Source of the DNA: an uncultured Mediterraneibacter sp.
GTDB lineage: Bacteria > Bacillota > Clostridia > Lachnospirales > Lachnospiraceae
Direction of reading: 5' to 3'
Assembly: GCA_944381495.1 (NCBI GenBank)
Contig: CALWLJ010000013.1
Span: 1-64,000, forward strand
Length of the DNA stretch: 64,000 bases
This document shows positions 1 through 8,179 of the stretch, in pieces; the stretch's first letter is position 1, and every line of letters starts with the position of its first letter. Both the position numbers and the translations under genes were made by a program. The notes beneath the pieces are model-generated. The model saw nothing but the letters and a program-made list of their open reading frames with translations, made no database searches and was not told the origin of the DNA.

Positions 1-80
1 TAGGTCGAGGGCATAACCAAAGCGGAATAGGTGAAGAGATGGATGATTGGTTCTTTGTATGTAGTTTTGAAGGTATATGA
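1..80 (+). other. Possible 3' end of a gene entering from the left
   Basis: One frame is open from base 3 to a TGA at 78-80 and encodes about 25 residues ending in Cys-Ser-Phe-Glu-Gly-Ile. A rho-independent terminator follows about 20 bases later, which suits the end of a transcription unit. No family can be recognised from so few residues, and chance openness is possible. Confidence 0.25.
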
Positions 81-99
81 ATTAAATATAGAAGAGATA

Positions 100-135
100 A
101 CATCTGGAAGCAGTATTCCAGATGTTTTTGTTTTG
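100..135 (+). terminator. Rho-independent terminator
   Basis: A perfect 10-bp stem (ACATCTGGAA, positions 100-109, with TTCCAGATGT, 116-125) closes a 6-base loop and runs straight into TTTTGTTTTG. It would end transcription entering from the left. Confidence 0.8.
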
Positions 136-169
136 AAAGGGCTTTTTGTTTGAAATCTCAACTGTTCAA

Positions 170-430
170 CTATGCTTTCCTTGTCATTTTCCTATAGTAC
201 AGCAACGGAATAAACACTGTGATCGCAATCAGTGGAATGGCACATAGAATAGAGACCTTTTTCTGAAATATGCTCATAGGGAAAGGCTTTGTCATATAAT
301 CATCCGCTTTCAGCTCATAGCCTCGGAGCATATCGCTCTCCATATCTTTTTTGTCATAAAGTTAGATAAAAATCAGGACTTTCCTGACAGTCGAGTTATG
401 ATTTCGCCTTAGATAATTGACATTCTTTAA
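170..430 (-). pseudogene. Decayed response regulator fused to an FtsX-type permease tail
   Basis: Read on the minus strand, the frame ending at the TAG at 172-170 gives a recognisable OmpR-type receiver fragment: Leu-Arg-Gly-Tyr-Glu-Leu-Lys-Ala-Asp-Asp-Tyr-Met-Thr-Lys-Pro-Phe, i.e. the loop around the conserved receiver lysine. An in-frame TAA at about 362-364 interrupts it just where the family normally has a threonine-containing strand, and upstream residues (to about 430) still fit a receiver. Directly after the receiver piece the frame changes to a hydrophobic segment ending Tyr-Tyr-Arg-Lys-Met-Thr-Arg-Lys-Ala, which resembles the last membrane helix and tail of FtsX-like ABC permeases. 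The likely history is a deletion joining the ends of a two-component/ABC (BceRS-BceAB or VncRS type) locus, followed by decay. There is no start codon or ribosome site. Confidence 0.65.
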
Positions 431-505
431 ACGAGTCAATATTCTTGATGTAAGAACATTCGAGTGCTTCTGTTTAGTAAAACCGGATTAAAGGAGATGA
501 CGGAT

Positions 506-1942
506 ATGGAAAATAAAAAGACATTTGGCGCCTATATCCTGCAGCGAAGACGTGAGTTGGGAATGACTCAGAAAGAACTGGCGCAGCGTTTGTATGTGAC
601 GGAGTCTGCGGTGAGCAAATGGGAGCGGGGACTGAGCTACCCTGATATTACACTTCTGCAGAATATATGCAGTGTTCTTGAAATAACAGAACATGAACTG
701 TTGAGCGGAAGTGAGGACACAAACTACAGAGTTTCAGAGAAGTTGGCTGAAAAATACCGCAGGCTGACAAGGAGTTACAGAGTAGGACAGTATATATTTT
801 ATGGTCTGATCCTGGCGGGATGCGCAATCGGAAATGTGCTGGCTCAGCATACACTGGACTGGTTTTTTATTGTATTGGCCGGGGTCATGATGGCTGCTTC
901 GTTTACCCTGGTACCGGCGCTGGCTGCGATGAGTGCCAGATTTGAGAATTATAAAGTGCCTCTTGCTGTTGGAAGCTTTATTTTGTCGTTGGAACTGCTC
1001 CTTTTGATCTGCTGCATTTATAGTAGGGGAGACTGGTTCTTTCCTGCGGGAATGGCGGTACTTTTTGGAATTGCACTGATTGTACTTCCTTTCCTGCTTC
1101 CGACTCTGCCTTTGCCGGAAACACTGTCTGACAAAAAAGCTTCCATTTATCTGATCACGGTTGTAACACTTTTATTGCTTCTGCTTCTTGTATGTTGTAT
1201 TTATATGCGGGGAGACTGGTTCCCAATAGCAGCAGTCAGTATTTTGTTTGGTCTGGGGCTGTTTATTATGCCCGTATTATTGCATCAGCTTCCATTGAAT
1301 GAATGGGTGTCAGAAAGAAAATTGTCTGTTTATCTGCTGACTGAGACAGGACTTCTGCTTTTACTGATGTTCGTGTGTGATGTTAGTTATCGCGGAGGCT
1401 GGTTTCTGATGGCTGCAGCTGGAGTTTTGTTTGGACTGGGGCTGTTTATACTGCCTGTTGTGCTGTATCAGTGCATTAGGGGATTTTTAATGTATAACCA
1501 TAAAGCGCTGATCTATCTGGCAGTAGAATCGTTTTTGCTTTTTTCAATCCTGTTTATGGATGGAGTCAGAAATGATCTGAATGCTTTTTTTACATTCAGT
1601 CTCCCGCTTTTGCTTCTCTTTCTGACGCTGCCGTGGGGAATCATGGGGATCCTGCGTTATCTCCCGATCGGAAGATGGCTGAGAACTTCGGCAGCTCTTG
1701 CCTGGACCGGCCTATGGATCTGGCTTGCTCCATGGCTATGTAACAAGATTATAGAAAATATATACGGTGAAGTTGAGAGCTCGTATACGCTCAGGATCCC
1801 CTTTGATCTTACAAATTGGGATATAAGCCATGCGCCCTGGAATGTAATTTTCATTATTTTAGTGTTTCTGGGGATTGCAGCTGTTATATGCGCGCTCATC
1901 GGATTGCGAAAAAGCTATACTTATAAATCTGAAAATAATTAA
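506..1942 (+). CDS. XRE-type HTH regulator with large polytopic membrane domain
   Basis: 478 residues. The N-terminal 65 residues are a Cro/CI-type helix-turn-helix (MTQKELAQRLYVTESAVSKW core). From about residue 95 to the end the protein is strongly hydrophobic with roughly ten membrane segments. The membrane part contains at least three imperfect repeats of about 60 residues, each with a (Arg)-Gly-(Asp/Gly)-Trp-Phe motif followed by a LFG-(x)6-PV/PF helix. The ATG at 506 is chosen because AAGGAG at 491-496 lies 9 bases upstream; upstream in-frame starts (464, 497) are before or inside that site. The family is common in Clostridia as a membrane-tethered regulator; its signal is unknown. It ends at a terminator shared with the convergent gene at 2049. 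Confidence 0.85.
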   Translation: MENKKTFGAYILQRRRELGMTQKELAQRLYVTESAVSKWERGLSYPDITLLQNICSVLEITEHELLSGSEDTNYRVSEKLAEKYRRLTRSYRVGQYIFYGLILAGCAIGNVLAQHTLDWFFIVLAGVMMAASFTLVPALAAMSARFENYKVPLAVGSFILSLELLLLICCIYSRGDWFFPAGMAVLFGIALIVLPFLLPTLPLPETLSDKKASIYLITVVTLLLLLLLVCCIYMRGDWFPIAAVSILFGLGLFIMPVLLHQLPLNEWVSERKLSVYLLTETGLLLLLMFVCDVSYRGGWFLMAAAGVLFGLGLFILPVVLYQCIRGFLMYNHKALIYLAVESFLLFSILFMDGVRNDLNAFFTFSLPLLLLFLTLPWGIMGILRYLPIGRWLRTSAALAWTGLWIWLAPWLCNKIIENIYGEVESSYTLRIPFDLTNWDISHAPWNVIFIILVFLGIAAVICALIGLRKSYTYKSENN

Positions 1943-1983
1943 GCATGATAGGTGTGGGATCTGCCGAAGGCTTATAAATGCGC

Positions 1984-2034
1984 GGAGGTTTTGCCATATG
2001 ATATCCTGATCAGATATCTTTCGGTAAAACCTCC
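1984..2034. terminator. Bidirectional terminator between convergent genes
   Basis: GGAGGTTTTGCC (1984-1995) pairs with GGTAAAACCTCC (2023-2034) with one G-T wobble. An inner stem is formed by GATATC repeats. AAAAGA follows on the plus strand and a T-rich stretch lies on the minus side of the loop. It sits between the stops of the genes at 1942 and 2049. Confidence 0.7.
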
Positions 2035-2048
2035 AAAAGAATCATCAC

Positions 2049-2642
2049 TCAGTTCGGGACAGGCCCGCCCCCTAATGCTCCAGCCAGAAAGAACAGACCG
2101 AAAAAGATGACCAGCAGCAACAGAAGCCCAAGGGCAAATGCAAAGGTCTGCCCGGCCGGCTTTCCGGCCGCTTTCCGCCAGATGCCGTATCCCAGAAGAG
2201 CTGCGGAGCCGCACAGACAGAATAATGGGAGTACAACGCCGACCCCGGTAAAAATGATCGTGTCTGCCTGCCATTGCAGATTGTCAAGAAATAAGAGAAA
2301 GATCAAAACAATTGATACGATACCCAGAACGGAAAATATTTTTCTGCGTTCATGTTTCTGCTGCAGTCTGGCAAGTTCCAGAGTATCCGAAACAGCTTCT
2401 GCAGCATCTTCATTTGAAAATCTCTGTTCAGTTATCCTTTCTGATCTCATAAGTTCGAGGACGCTTATATCCAGAGCGTCAGCCAATGGCTCGAGTGTAT
2501 TTATGTCAGGGAAACCTACCCCTCTTTCCCAACGGCTGACAGCCTTGTCTGTGACCTGGAGTTCTGCGGCCAGATCAGCCTGAGTCATATTTTTTTCTTT
2601 GCGGCACACAGCTATAAATGCGCCAAATTTCTGTGCGTCCAT
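2049..2642 (-). CDS. XRE-type HTH regulator with C-terminal membrane segments
   Basis: 197 residues. A Cro/CI helix-turn-helix fills residues 1-65 (MTQADLAAELQVTDKAVSRWERG), followed by a charged linker (about 70-105) and three hydrophobic segments to the C-terminus. The start is preceded on its strand by AGGAGGTGAAC (plus 2643-2653), a good ribosome site 7-8 bases away. It converges on the regulator at 506 and is divergent from another XRE gene at 2906. The architecture matches small membrane-linked XRE proteins of Firmicutes; target and signal are unknown. Confidence 0.85.
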   Translation of the reverse strand: MDAQKFGAFIAVCRKEKNMTQADLAAELQVTDKAVSRWERGVGFPDINTLEPLADALDISVLELMRSERITEQRFSNEDAAEAVSDTLELARLQQKHERRKIFSVLGIVSIVLIFLLFLDNLQWQADTIIFTGVGVVLPLFCLCGSAALLGYGIWRKAAGKPAGQTFAFALGLLLLLVIFFGLFFLAGALGGGPVPN

Positions 2643-2905
2643 AGTTCACCTCCTGCTGATAACGTAACATGGTTATAAAAAGTTGGCAACCGATGTTTCG
2701 TTTACCGCTATAGTGTTTTTATGCATAGTTTGATATAATTGTTTTGAATGTTGAGATAAGTGATGGGTAGAAATAATTATATTTCATTAAAAGTAAAAAA
2801 ATGATGCAAAGATCCTTTGACATGCCAGAGCCGCTGGATGTCAGGTTGTTTTGATTGCGCATTGTCGGATCTTCGGGATAGAATGCGCTCAGGAGGAAGA
2901 TGGAG

Positions 2906-3496
2906 ATGGAAATAGGCAGACAGATCAGAAAATACAGGCTCGAGCTACATTTATCCCAGGAAGAACTGGCGGAAAAAGTATATGTTACACGACAGACCGT
3001 GTCTAACTGGGAGAATGACAAAAGTTATCCGGATATAAACAGTCTGGTGCTGCTCAGTACCGTTTTCAATATTTCTCTGGACATTCTGGTGAAAGGAGAT
3101 TTGAAAGAAATGGAAGAAAGGATCAAATCAGAAGATGTAACAAAGATGAAAAGGGAAAGCGGAATATTTGCTGTTTTACTTATAGCATGTATTGTATTGC
3201 TGGCTCCGCTTTATTTCCTTTTTGGAATTCCGGGGATCGTGGCAGAGATTCTGCTGTATGCTGCTGCACTTTATTATTCGATCCGGCTGGAAAAGCAAAA
3301 GAAGAAATATGATGTTCAGACTTACAGGGAGATACAGGCTTTTATGGATGGAAAACGGTTGGATGAGATCGAGAAAGCACGTGAGGCAGGCAAGCGGCCA
3401 TATCAGACGGTTCTTTATATAATCGGGAGCTCGGCTATCGCGTTTTTTGCCGTTTATGGGATATGCATGTTTTTGGAGTTTATTGGGGTGATATAA
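2906..3496 (+). CDS. XRE-type HTH regulator with C-terminal membrane segments
   Basis: 196 residues. The helix-turn-helix occupies residues 1-62 (LSQEELAEKVYVTRQTVSNWEN), followed by a short charged stretch, two helices at about 90-135 that look membrane-spanning, an Arg/Lys-rich cytoplasmic loop, and a final hydrophobic helix at the C-terminus. The ATG at 2906 is preferred over 2900 because AGGAGG at 2891-2896 is then 9 bases away rather than 3. This is the third XRE-plus-membrane protein in 3 kb. A strong terminator follows at 3506. Confidence 0.85.
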   Translation: MEIGRQIRKYRLELHLSQEELAEKVYVTRQTVSNWENDKSYPDINSLVLLSTVFNISLDILVKGDLKEMEERIKSEDVTKMKRESGIFAVLLIACIVLLAPLYFLFGIPGIVAEILLYAAALYYSIRLEKQKKKYDVQTYREIQAFMDGKRLDEIEKAREAGKRPYQTVLYIIGSSAIAFFAVYGICMFLEFIGVI

Positions 3497-3505
3497 ACTG
3501 GAAAG

Positions 3506-3529
3506 GGAGTGGGAACACTCCTTTTTTTG
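3506..3529 (+). terminator. Rho-independent terminator
   Basis: GGAGTG (3506-3511), a GGAA loop, CACTCC (3516-3521), then seven T. It ends the XRE gene at 2906 and insulates the LacI operon. Confidence 0.9.
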
Positions 3530-3610
3530 TACAAATCTATATCCATTTTATTAATAGATATGTAAAAAATATATAAAAGAAGTTATAAAAAAAATAAAAA
3601 ATAATATATA

Positions 3611-3639
3611 TTGACAAATAAGTAAGATGGGATTATAAT
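3611..3639 (+). promoter_or_regulatory. Promoter of the LacI regulator/catabolic operon
   Basis: TTGACA (3611-3616), a 17-base spacer and TATAAT (3634-3639): a consensus housekeeping promoter. The start point would fall in the operator at 3643-3657, so repressor binding would block initiation. Confidence 0.85.
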
Positions 3640-3642
3640 CAA

Positions 3643-3657
3643 GAAAACGTTTACAAA
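3643..3657 (+). promoter_or_regulatory. LacI-family operator, site 1
   Basis: GAAAACGTTTACAAA contains the AAACGTTT core typical of LacI/CcpA-family operators and lies 4 bases past the -10 box. The identical 15-mer recurs at 6809-6823, and a perfect AAAACGTTTT palindrome lies at 3733-3742. Confidence 0.75.
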
Positions 3658-3732
3658 AGGAATAGTAGTAAAAATATATGATAATTCCCGAAAAAGTTGT
3701 ATAATATACATAAAATGGAAATGATTTTGGAT

Positions 3733-3742
3733 AAAACGTTTT
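3733..3742 (+). promoter_or_regulatory. LacI-family operator, site 2
   Basis: Perfect 10-bp palindrome AAAACGTTTT in the 5' leader of the regulator gene, 90 bases downstream of site 1, suggesting autoregulation with two bound dimers. Its AACGTT core could also be read by CcpA. Confidence 0.65.
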
Positions 3743-3779
3743 CAGAAATATTTTTATATTATGAAAGGCTGTGGGGAAT

Positions 3780-4817
3780 ATGACACAGAAGAGAGTAAGT
3801 ATCAAAGATGTTGCGAAGCGGGCAGATGTATCGATCGCAACAGTTTCAAGAGTAGTAAACAAAACAGATAATGTAACACCACAGATCTATGAAAGAGTTA
3901 TGGATGCAATTAAAGAGCTTGGATATTCGCCGAATACAGCTGCGCGGTCACTTGTAAAGCAAAGGACAAATGCAATCGGCATTGTGGTCAATAATCTTCA
4001 TGATCCTTTTTTTCATGACCTAATCAAGGGATTTGAAATGGCGGCTCAGCAGACCAGCTATTCCGTAGTGTTCTGCAGTGCACTTGGAGGTGATGTCAAA
4101 AGTAAGGAAGCATATGTAAAGTATCTTTCAAATGGAGTGGTGGACGCGGTGATCTTATATGGATCATATTTCAGTGATGAGAGTGTGGTCAGATATTTGC
4201 AGGAAAGCAGAAAGATCGAATATGTGATGATCGAAAACGATGTTCCCGGCCTTGCCTGTAACAAGCTTTTGATCAATAACTATGGCGGAGCAAAAAATGC
4301 GGTGAAGTATCTAATCAATAAAGGGCATACTAGGATCGCGCACATATGCGGCAATCCGAACAAAAAAGTGACGATAGAAAGATTTAACGGCTATATTGCA
4401 GCTATGCAGGAATCTCATCTGGAGGTGATGGATGGGTTTATTCAGTATTCATCTACGGATTACAAGAGTGGTTTTGAGAGGATGAATGCACTTCTTGATC
4501 TGAAAGAGCCTCCTACAGCGGTGTTCTGTTCAGATGATGCGATCGCCAGCTATGCTGTAAGAGCTGCTTTTGATAGAGGACTTAGAGTTCCGGAAGATAT
4601 ATCTGTCATGGGTTTCGACAACCAGACAATCCTTCCAGACAGATACAGAGGTCCGGAGATTACATCCGTAGAACAGCCTTTGTATACTATCGGTATGGAC
4701 AGTATTCGTCTGGTAAGCGAGCGACTTAAGTCAGGGCAGGCGGAAGAACCGGTTATAAGGACGTATGAAACAAAAATAGTAGAGAAAGAGACCGTTTGTG
4801 AATACAGAAAGAGATAA
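3780..4817 (+). CDS. LacI-family transcriptional regulator
   Basis: 345 residues, usual length for the family. The N-terminal HTH (VSIKDVAKRADVSIATVSRV) and hinge helix (Tyr-Ser-Pro-Asn-Thr-Ala-Ala-Arg-Ser-Leu) are intact, followed by a two-lobe periplasmic-binding-protein-like effector domain (GIVVNNLHDPFF to the C-terminus, with GFDNQ and the SVEQP segment). ATG 3780 is preferred; an in-frame GTG at 3771 would add three residues. It is the first gene of the catabolic operon, downstream of the promoter at 3611 and two operator-like palindromes, so it probably represses itself and the operon. The effector is presumably the imported sugar or a pathway intermediate. Confidence 0.93.
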   Translation: MTQKRVSIKDVAKRADVSIATVSRVVNKTDNVTPQIYERVMDAIKELGYSPNTAARSLVKQRTNAIGIVVNNLHDPFFHDLIKGFEMAAQQTSYSVVFCSALGGDVKSKEAYVKYLSNGVVDAVILYGSYFSDESVVRYLQESRKIEYVMIENDVPGLACNKLLINNYGGAKNAVKYLINKGHTRIAHICGNPNKKVTIERFNGYIAAMQESHLEVMDGFIQYSSTDYKSGFERMNALLDLKEPPTAVFCSDDAIASYAVRAAFDRGLRVPEDISVMGFDNQTILPDRYRGPEITSVEQPLYTIGMDSIRLVSERLKSGQAEEPVIRTYETKIVEKETVCEYRKR

Positions 4818-4847
4818 TCTGATCAAAAACAGAAAGGATGCAGATAT

Positions 4848-5642
4848 ATGATAAAAGATTATAATCATTTACTAAAAGGGAAAAGAGTATTTGTCACAAC
4901 GGGAGCAAGAGGGATTGGCAGAGCAATCGCCATGCTATTTGCTGAGCAGGGAGCCATAGTTGCTGTCGGAGGAAAGAATATCCCATGCCTGGAACAAACG
5001 ATGAAAGAAATCAGAAGACTTTCGCCTGAAAGCCGGGGATATGTATTGGACCTGGGAAAGCGGGAGGAAGTCTTATGTACTGGAAAACAGATCCTGGAAG
5101 ACTATGGCGGCATAGATATCCTTGTGAATACAGTGGGAATCAACAGACATATGAGAGTAGACGAGTGCGATGAAGATCTGCTGGAAAAGACAATCTCAGT
5201 AAATTATAAGAGTGGGATCCGATTTGCCAGGATGTTCGTACCGGGAATGCGTGAGAGAAAGTATGGAAATATTATCAATATATCGTCGATCCACAGTGTA
5301 CAGACCATGCCTGGATTTGGGATCTATGCAGGTACAAAAGGCGCAGTAAATGCTACCGCAAGGGCCATGGCCCTGGATTATGCAGATGATGGGATTCGGG
5401 TAAATACTATATGTCCGGGATTGATCATGAGTGATAATATGGAGGATGAAATTCGAACATATCCTGAAGGAGAAGAAAGAGACCGGTTTATGGAAATGCT
5501 GTACCGCATGCAGCCGCTGCAGCCGGGAACGATGGAGGACGTGGCAAATGCGGCTTTGTATCTTGCAAGCGACATGTCTTCCTATATGACCGGCCAGATT
5601 CTCATGCTGGATGGAGGCGCCAGTATTAAAGCACATGGATAA
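4848..5642 (+). CDS. Short-chain dehydrogenase/reductase (gluconate 5-DH/3-oxoacyl reductase-like)
   Basis: 264 residues. The classical SDR layout is visible: cofactor motif TTGARGIGRAIA at residues 18-29, an Asn-Thr-Val-Gly in place of NNAG near residue 94, the catalytic Ser-Ser near residue 146, and the Tyr-x-x-x-Lys pair (IYAGTKGA), then NTICPG and the C-terminal YMTGQ-x(4)-DGG signature. It would oxidise or reduce a hydroxyl of a sugar or sugar acid with NAD(P). It is 31 bases downstream of the LacI gene and in the same operon as a lactonase-like protein, so oxidation of a sugar to a lactone or a keto-acid is plausible. The exact substrate cannot be read from the sequence. Confidence 0.9.
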   Translation: MIKDYNHLLKGKRVFVTTGARGIGRAIAMLFAEQGAIVAVGGKNIPCLEQTMKEIRRLSPESRGYVLDLGKREEVLCTGKQILEDYGGIDILVNTVGINRHMRVDECDEDLLEKTISVNYKSGIRFARMFVPGMRERKYGNIINISSIHSVQTMPGFGIYAGTKGAVNATARAMALDYADDGIRVNTICPGLIMSDNMEDEIRTYPEGEERDRFMEMLYRMQPLQPGTMEDVANAALYLASDMSSYMTGQILMLDGGASIKAHG

Positions 5643-5677
5643 AAATTCTTAATATTAAGAAAGGCGGTGGTACAGAG

Positions 5678-6781
5678 ATGAATTTTTATGAGAAGAACGG
5701 GATTATTCCCTATATAAATGCTCATGATACGTATACGGTTTACGGTGGGAGCCGTATGGCAGATAATACGCTGCGGGCAATGAAGGAGGCATCAGAGACT
5801 TTTGTAGACATAGGACAGATGCAGAAAACACTGGGGGAAAAGGCAGCCTGCATGACACATAATGAGGCAGCTTTTTTTACAAACGGTGCGGCAGGAGCGC
5901 TACTTTTATGCGCCTGTGTCTGTATGGCTGAGGACAGCGAGTATTTGTACAGATGTCTTCCGGAGAACAGAGGAAATAAGAAAGACATCATTTTGATGCG
6001 TTCTCAGAGAAATGCCTATGATACTGCTATACGGATGAGCGGAGCACGGATCATTGAGATCGGCGATGCTGACGAGACACTTGTGTCCGAGCTGGAAGGA
6101 AATATCAGTGAACAGACGGCAGCTGTGTTTTATTTCGCTTCATCTCTGTATCAGAGAGGATCGCTGTCACTGGAGCAGACTATAGAAACAGCCGGAAAGT
6201 ATGGAGTGCCGGTTGTCGTAGATGCTGCAGCTCAGCTTCCGCCCAGAGACAATCTGTGGAAATTTACAGAAGCGGGAGCTGATATGGTTATCTTCAGCGG
6301 CGGGAAAACTCTGTGCGGGCCTCAGGACAGCGGGATTATTCTGGGAAAAAAGAGATGGATCGACAGGTGCATCAGATTTGGAGCGCCGGAACACGGAATA
6401 TGCCGGGTATCCAAAACATCCAGAGAAGCAATGGCCGGTCTGTATACTGCTTTGGAAAATTATATGGCCCTTGATGAAGGAAAAGAGAAGCAGAGGATGA
6501 GTAATATAATCGATCTGATGAAGAGGAAGCTCTGTGGATGCACATATACGGCTGCGACAGAGATTGTCGACAGAGGACCGGTAGGACAGACATATTCACG
6601 GCTGTTTTGCTATATTAAAGACGGGAAAAAGGCGGAGGATGTTGTTCGGAGCATGAAGGAGCATCATATCTATATCGGATGCGAGAAAGAGCGCAATGCA
6701 GTCTATCTGAGTCCTCTTAACCTGACGGAGAAAGAGGCGGAAAAAGCTGCGGAGACATTAGCCGCCATATTGGAAAAATAG
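5678..6781 (+). CDS. SelA/DgaE-like PLP-dependent enzyme (amino-sugar-acid ammonia-lyase type)
   Basis: 367 residues, aspartate-aminotransferase fold type I. The sequence resembles the selenocysteine-synthase-like group that includes D-glucosaminate-6-phosphate ammonia-lyase (DgaE) and EF_0838-like proteins. Seen here: an N-terminal Ile-Pro-Tyr-Ile-Asn-Ala motif, the glycine-rich FTNGAAGALLL at about 68-78, VVVDAAAQLPP (PLP-ring aspartate) and the Schiff-base lysine in DMVIFSGGKTLCGPQ at about residue 210. The ribosome site AAAGGCGG lies about 12 bases upstream. The operon also holds an EF_0837-type amidohydrolase, the usual partner of this family, supporting a role in eliminating ammonia from an amino-sugar acid. 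A kinase or PTS is absent, so the substrate may be unphosphorylated; this is inference. Confidence 0.82.
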   Translation: MNFYEKNGIIPYINAHDTYTVYGGSRMADNTLRAMKEASETFVDIGQMQKTLGEKAACMTHNEAAFFTNGAAGALLLCACVCMAEDSEYLYRCLPENRGNKKDIILMRSQRNAYDTAIRMSGARIIEIGDADETLVSELEGNISEQTAAVFYFASSLYQRGSLSLEQTIETAGKYGVPVVVDAAAQLPPRDNLWKFTEAGADMVIFSGGKTLCGPQDSGIILGKKRWIDRCIRFGAPEHGICRVSKTSREAMAGLYTALENYMALDEGKEKQRMSNIIDLMKRKLCGCTYTAATEIVDRGPVGQTYSRLFCYIKDGKKAEDVVRSMKEHHIYIGCEKERNAVYLSPLNLTEKEAEKAAETLAAILEK

Positions 6782-6808
6782 GAGTTTTATATTTTTTTAC
6801 AGTTTCGA

Positions 6809-6823
6809 GAAAACGTTTACAAA
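6809..6823 (+). promoter_or_regulatory. Internal LacI-family operator
   Basis: The 15-mer GAAAACGTTTACAAA is identical to operator site 1 at 3643-3657. It lies in the 52-base gap before the epimerase gene and touches its ribosome site, so bound repressor could block read-through or an internal promoter. Confidence 0.7.
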
Positions 6824-6833
6824 GGTGAAGAGA

Positions 6834-8129
6834 ATGAAACAGTCCTTTTATGAAAAACATAAAACAGAAATTGAAGATATCGGAAATTCTATGCGCAGCC
6901 AGCTTCTTGATGATGTGGTCCCTTTCTGGGAAAAGAGAGTAGGAGACTGGAAAAACGGAGGTTATTTTAATTGCTTCGACAGGATGGGCAAACAATACAG
7001 CGACAGAAAATCGGGGTGGTTTGTTGGAAGAGATATGTATATTTTCTCGGCATTATACAGAAAAATCAGGAGGGATCAGCTTTGGCTTGATCTGGCCGCC
7101 CTCGGAAGAGAATACATGAAGACCGGGTTCTACGCGGGAAACGGCCGCTTCCAGAAGATGCTTTCCGGAAGCGGCGAAGTGACAGAAGGAACTACATCTA
7201 TATTTACGGATCATTTTGCTGTGAAAGGGCTTTATGAATATATAAAAGCGTGTGGGATGGCTGATCAGAGTGATATCGGTTTCGCAGAGTATCTGACAGA
7301 TATATTGTTAAAAAATGTGAAAGATCAAGCAATCTTGAGAGCAGAAGGGATTCCCGGGAGAATGCAGAAGCATGCGGTGAACTTTATGACGCTGATCGTA
7401 CTGTTGGAAGGAAGAGAAATATTTGGAGATTACTATGACAGGGAACTTAAGGAATGCATCCGCAGATCTTTATATGAATTTGCAGATGACAGCAAAAAGG
7501 TTCCGTTGGAATATGTGGGAACAGACGGCAGGCCGACATACTGGAAAGAAGGCAGACTTGTGGATGCCGGACATACAATGGAATCGCTGTGGTTTTCCAT
7601 ATATGCGGGTCACGAGATGGGAATCGAAGAGTATCGGGTACGCGCCGGAGAGATCTTGGACTGGGTGATCGATCTGTGCTATGACGAGACTTACGGCGGT
7701 TTTATCCAGAATGCGGATATGGACGGCGGGAAGCCGGAAGAAGAGTTCTGTGTTACGGATTACTGTGGTATACCGGCGGCCTGGGACAGCAAAATTTGGT
7801 GGGTACAGGCTGAAGGGCTGAACGCGTTGTTTTTGAGTGCGCTTTATAATGAAAATGAAAAGCATTTTCAGTATTTTAAAAAGCTTTATGAATATACAGA
7901 GCGCCAGTTCCGGGACAGGAAATATGGCGAATGGTTTGCAATCCTTGACAGAGAAGGTAATATCCTTTGTGACAGAAAGGGGTTCGAACTGAAGGGGCCC
8001 TATCACATCCCTCGATGTCTCATGGAAATATCGCTTCTCGCAGAAAAATATATCGCAGCCGGCAGAAATCAGATATCAGAGAGGATGGTGGAGCAGAGAA
8101 CAGCAGATAATGAAAGAGAACAGAAATGA
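6834..8129 (+). CDS. N-acylglucosamine 2-epimerase (AGE) family protein
   Basis: 431 residues, somewhat longer than typical AGE (about 400). The alpha/alpha6-barrel signatures are visible: WFVGRDMYIFSAL near residue 70, RMQKHAVNFM near 180, DAGHTMESLW near 245 and IWWVQAEGLNAL near 320, carrying the conserved His and Glu/Gln residues of the AGE/cellobiose-epimerase superfamily. The ATG at 6834 is used because AGGTGA is 7 bases upstream; the in-frame GTG at 6825 lies inside that site. The family isomerises or epimerises unphosphorylated sugars, some members acting on amino sugars. It stands between the PLP lyase and the ABC importer, directly behind the internal operator. Confidence 0.88.
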   Translation: MKQSFYEKHKTEIEDIGNSMRSQLLDDVVPFWEKRVGDWKNGGYFNCFDRMGKQYSDRKSGWFVGRDMYIFSALYRKIRRDQLWLDLAALGREYMKTGFYAGNGRFQKMLSGSGEVTEGTTSIFTDHFAVKGLYEYIKACGMADQSDIGFAEYLTDILLKNVKDQAILRAEGIPGRMQKHAVNFMTLIVLLEGREIFGDYYDRELKECIRRSLYEFADDSKKVPLEYVGTDGRPTYWKEGRLVDAGHTMESLWFSIYAGHEMGIEEYRVRAGEILDWVIDLCYDETYGGFIQNADMDGGKPEEEFCVTDYCGIPAAWDSKIWWVQAEGLNALFLSALYNENEKHFQYFKKLYEYTERQFRDRKYGEWFAILDREGNILCDRKGFELKGPYHIPRCLMEISLLAEKYIAAGRNQISERMVEQRTADNEREQK

Positions 8130-8179
8130 TAAAAAGAGGAGCAGTATATTGATGAAAAAGTAAGATACCAGGAGGAAAA

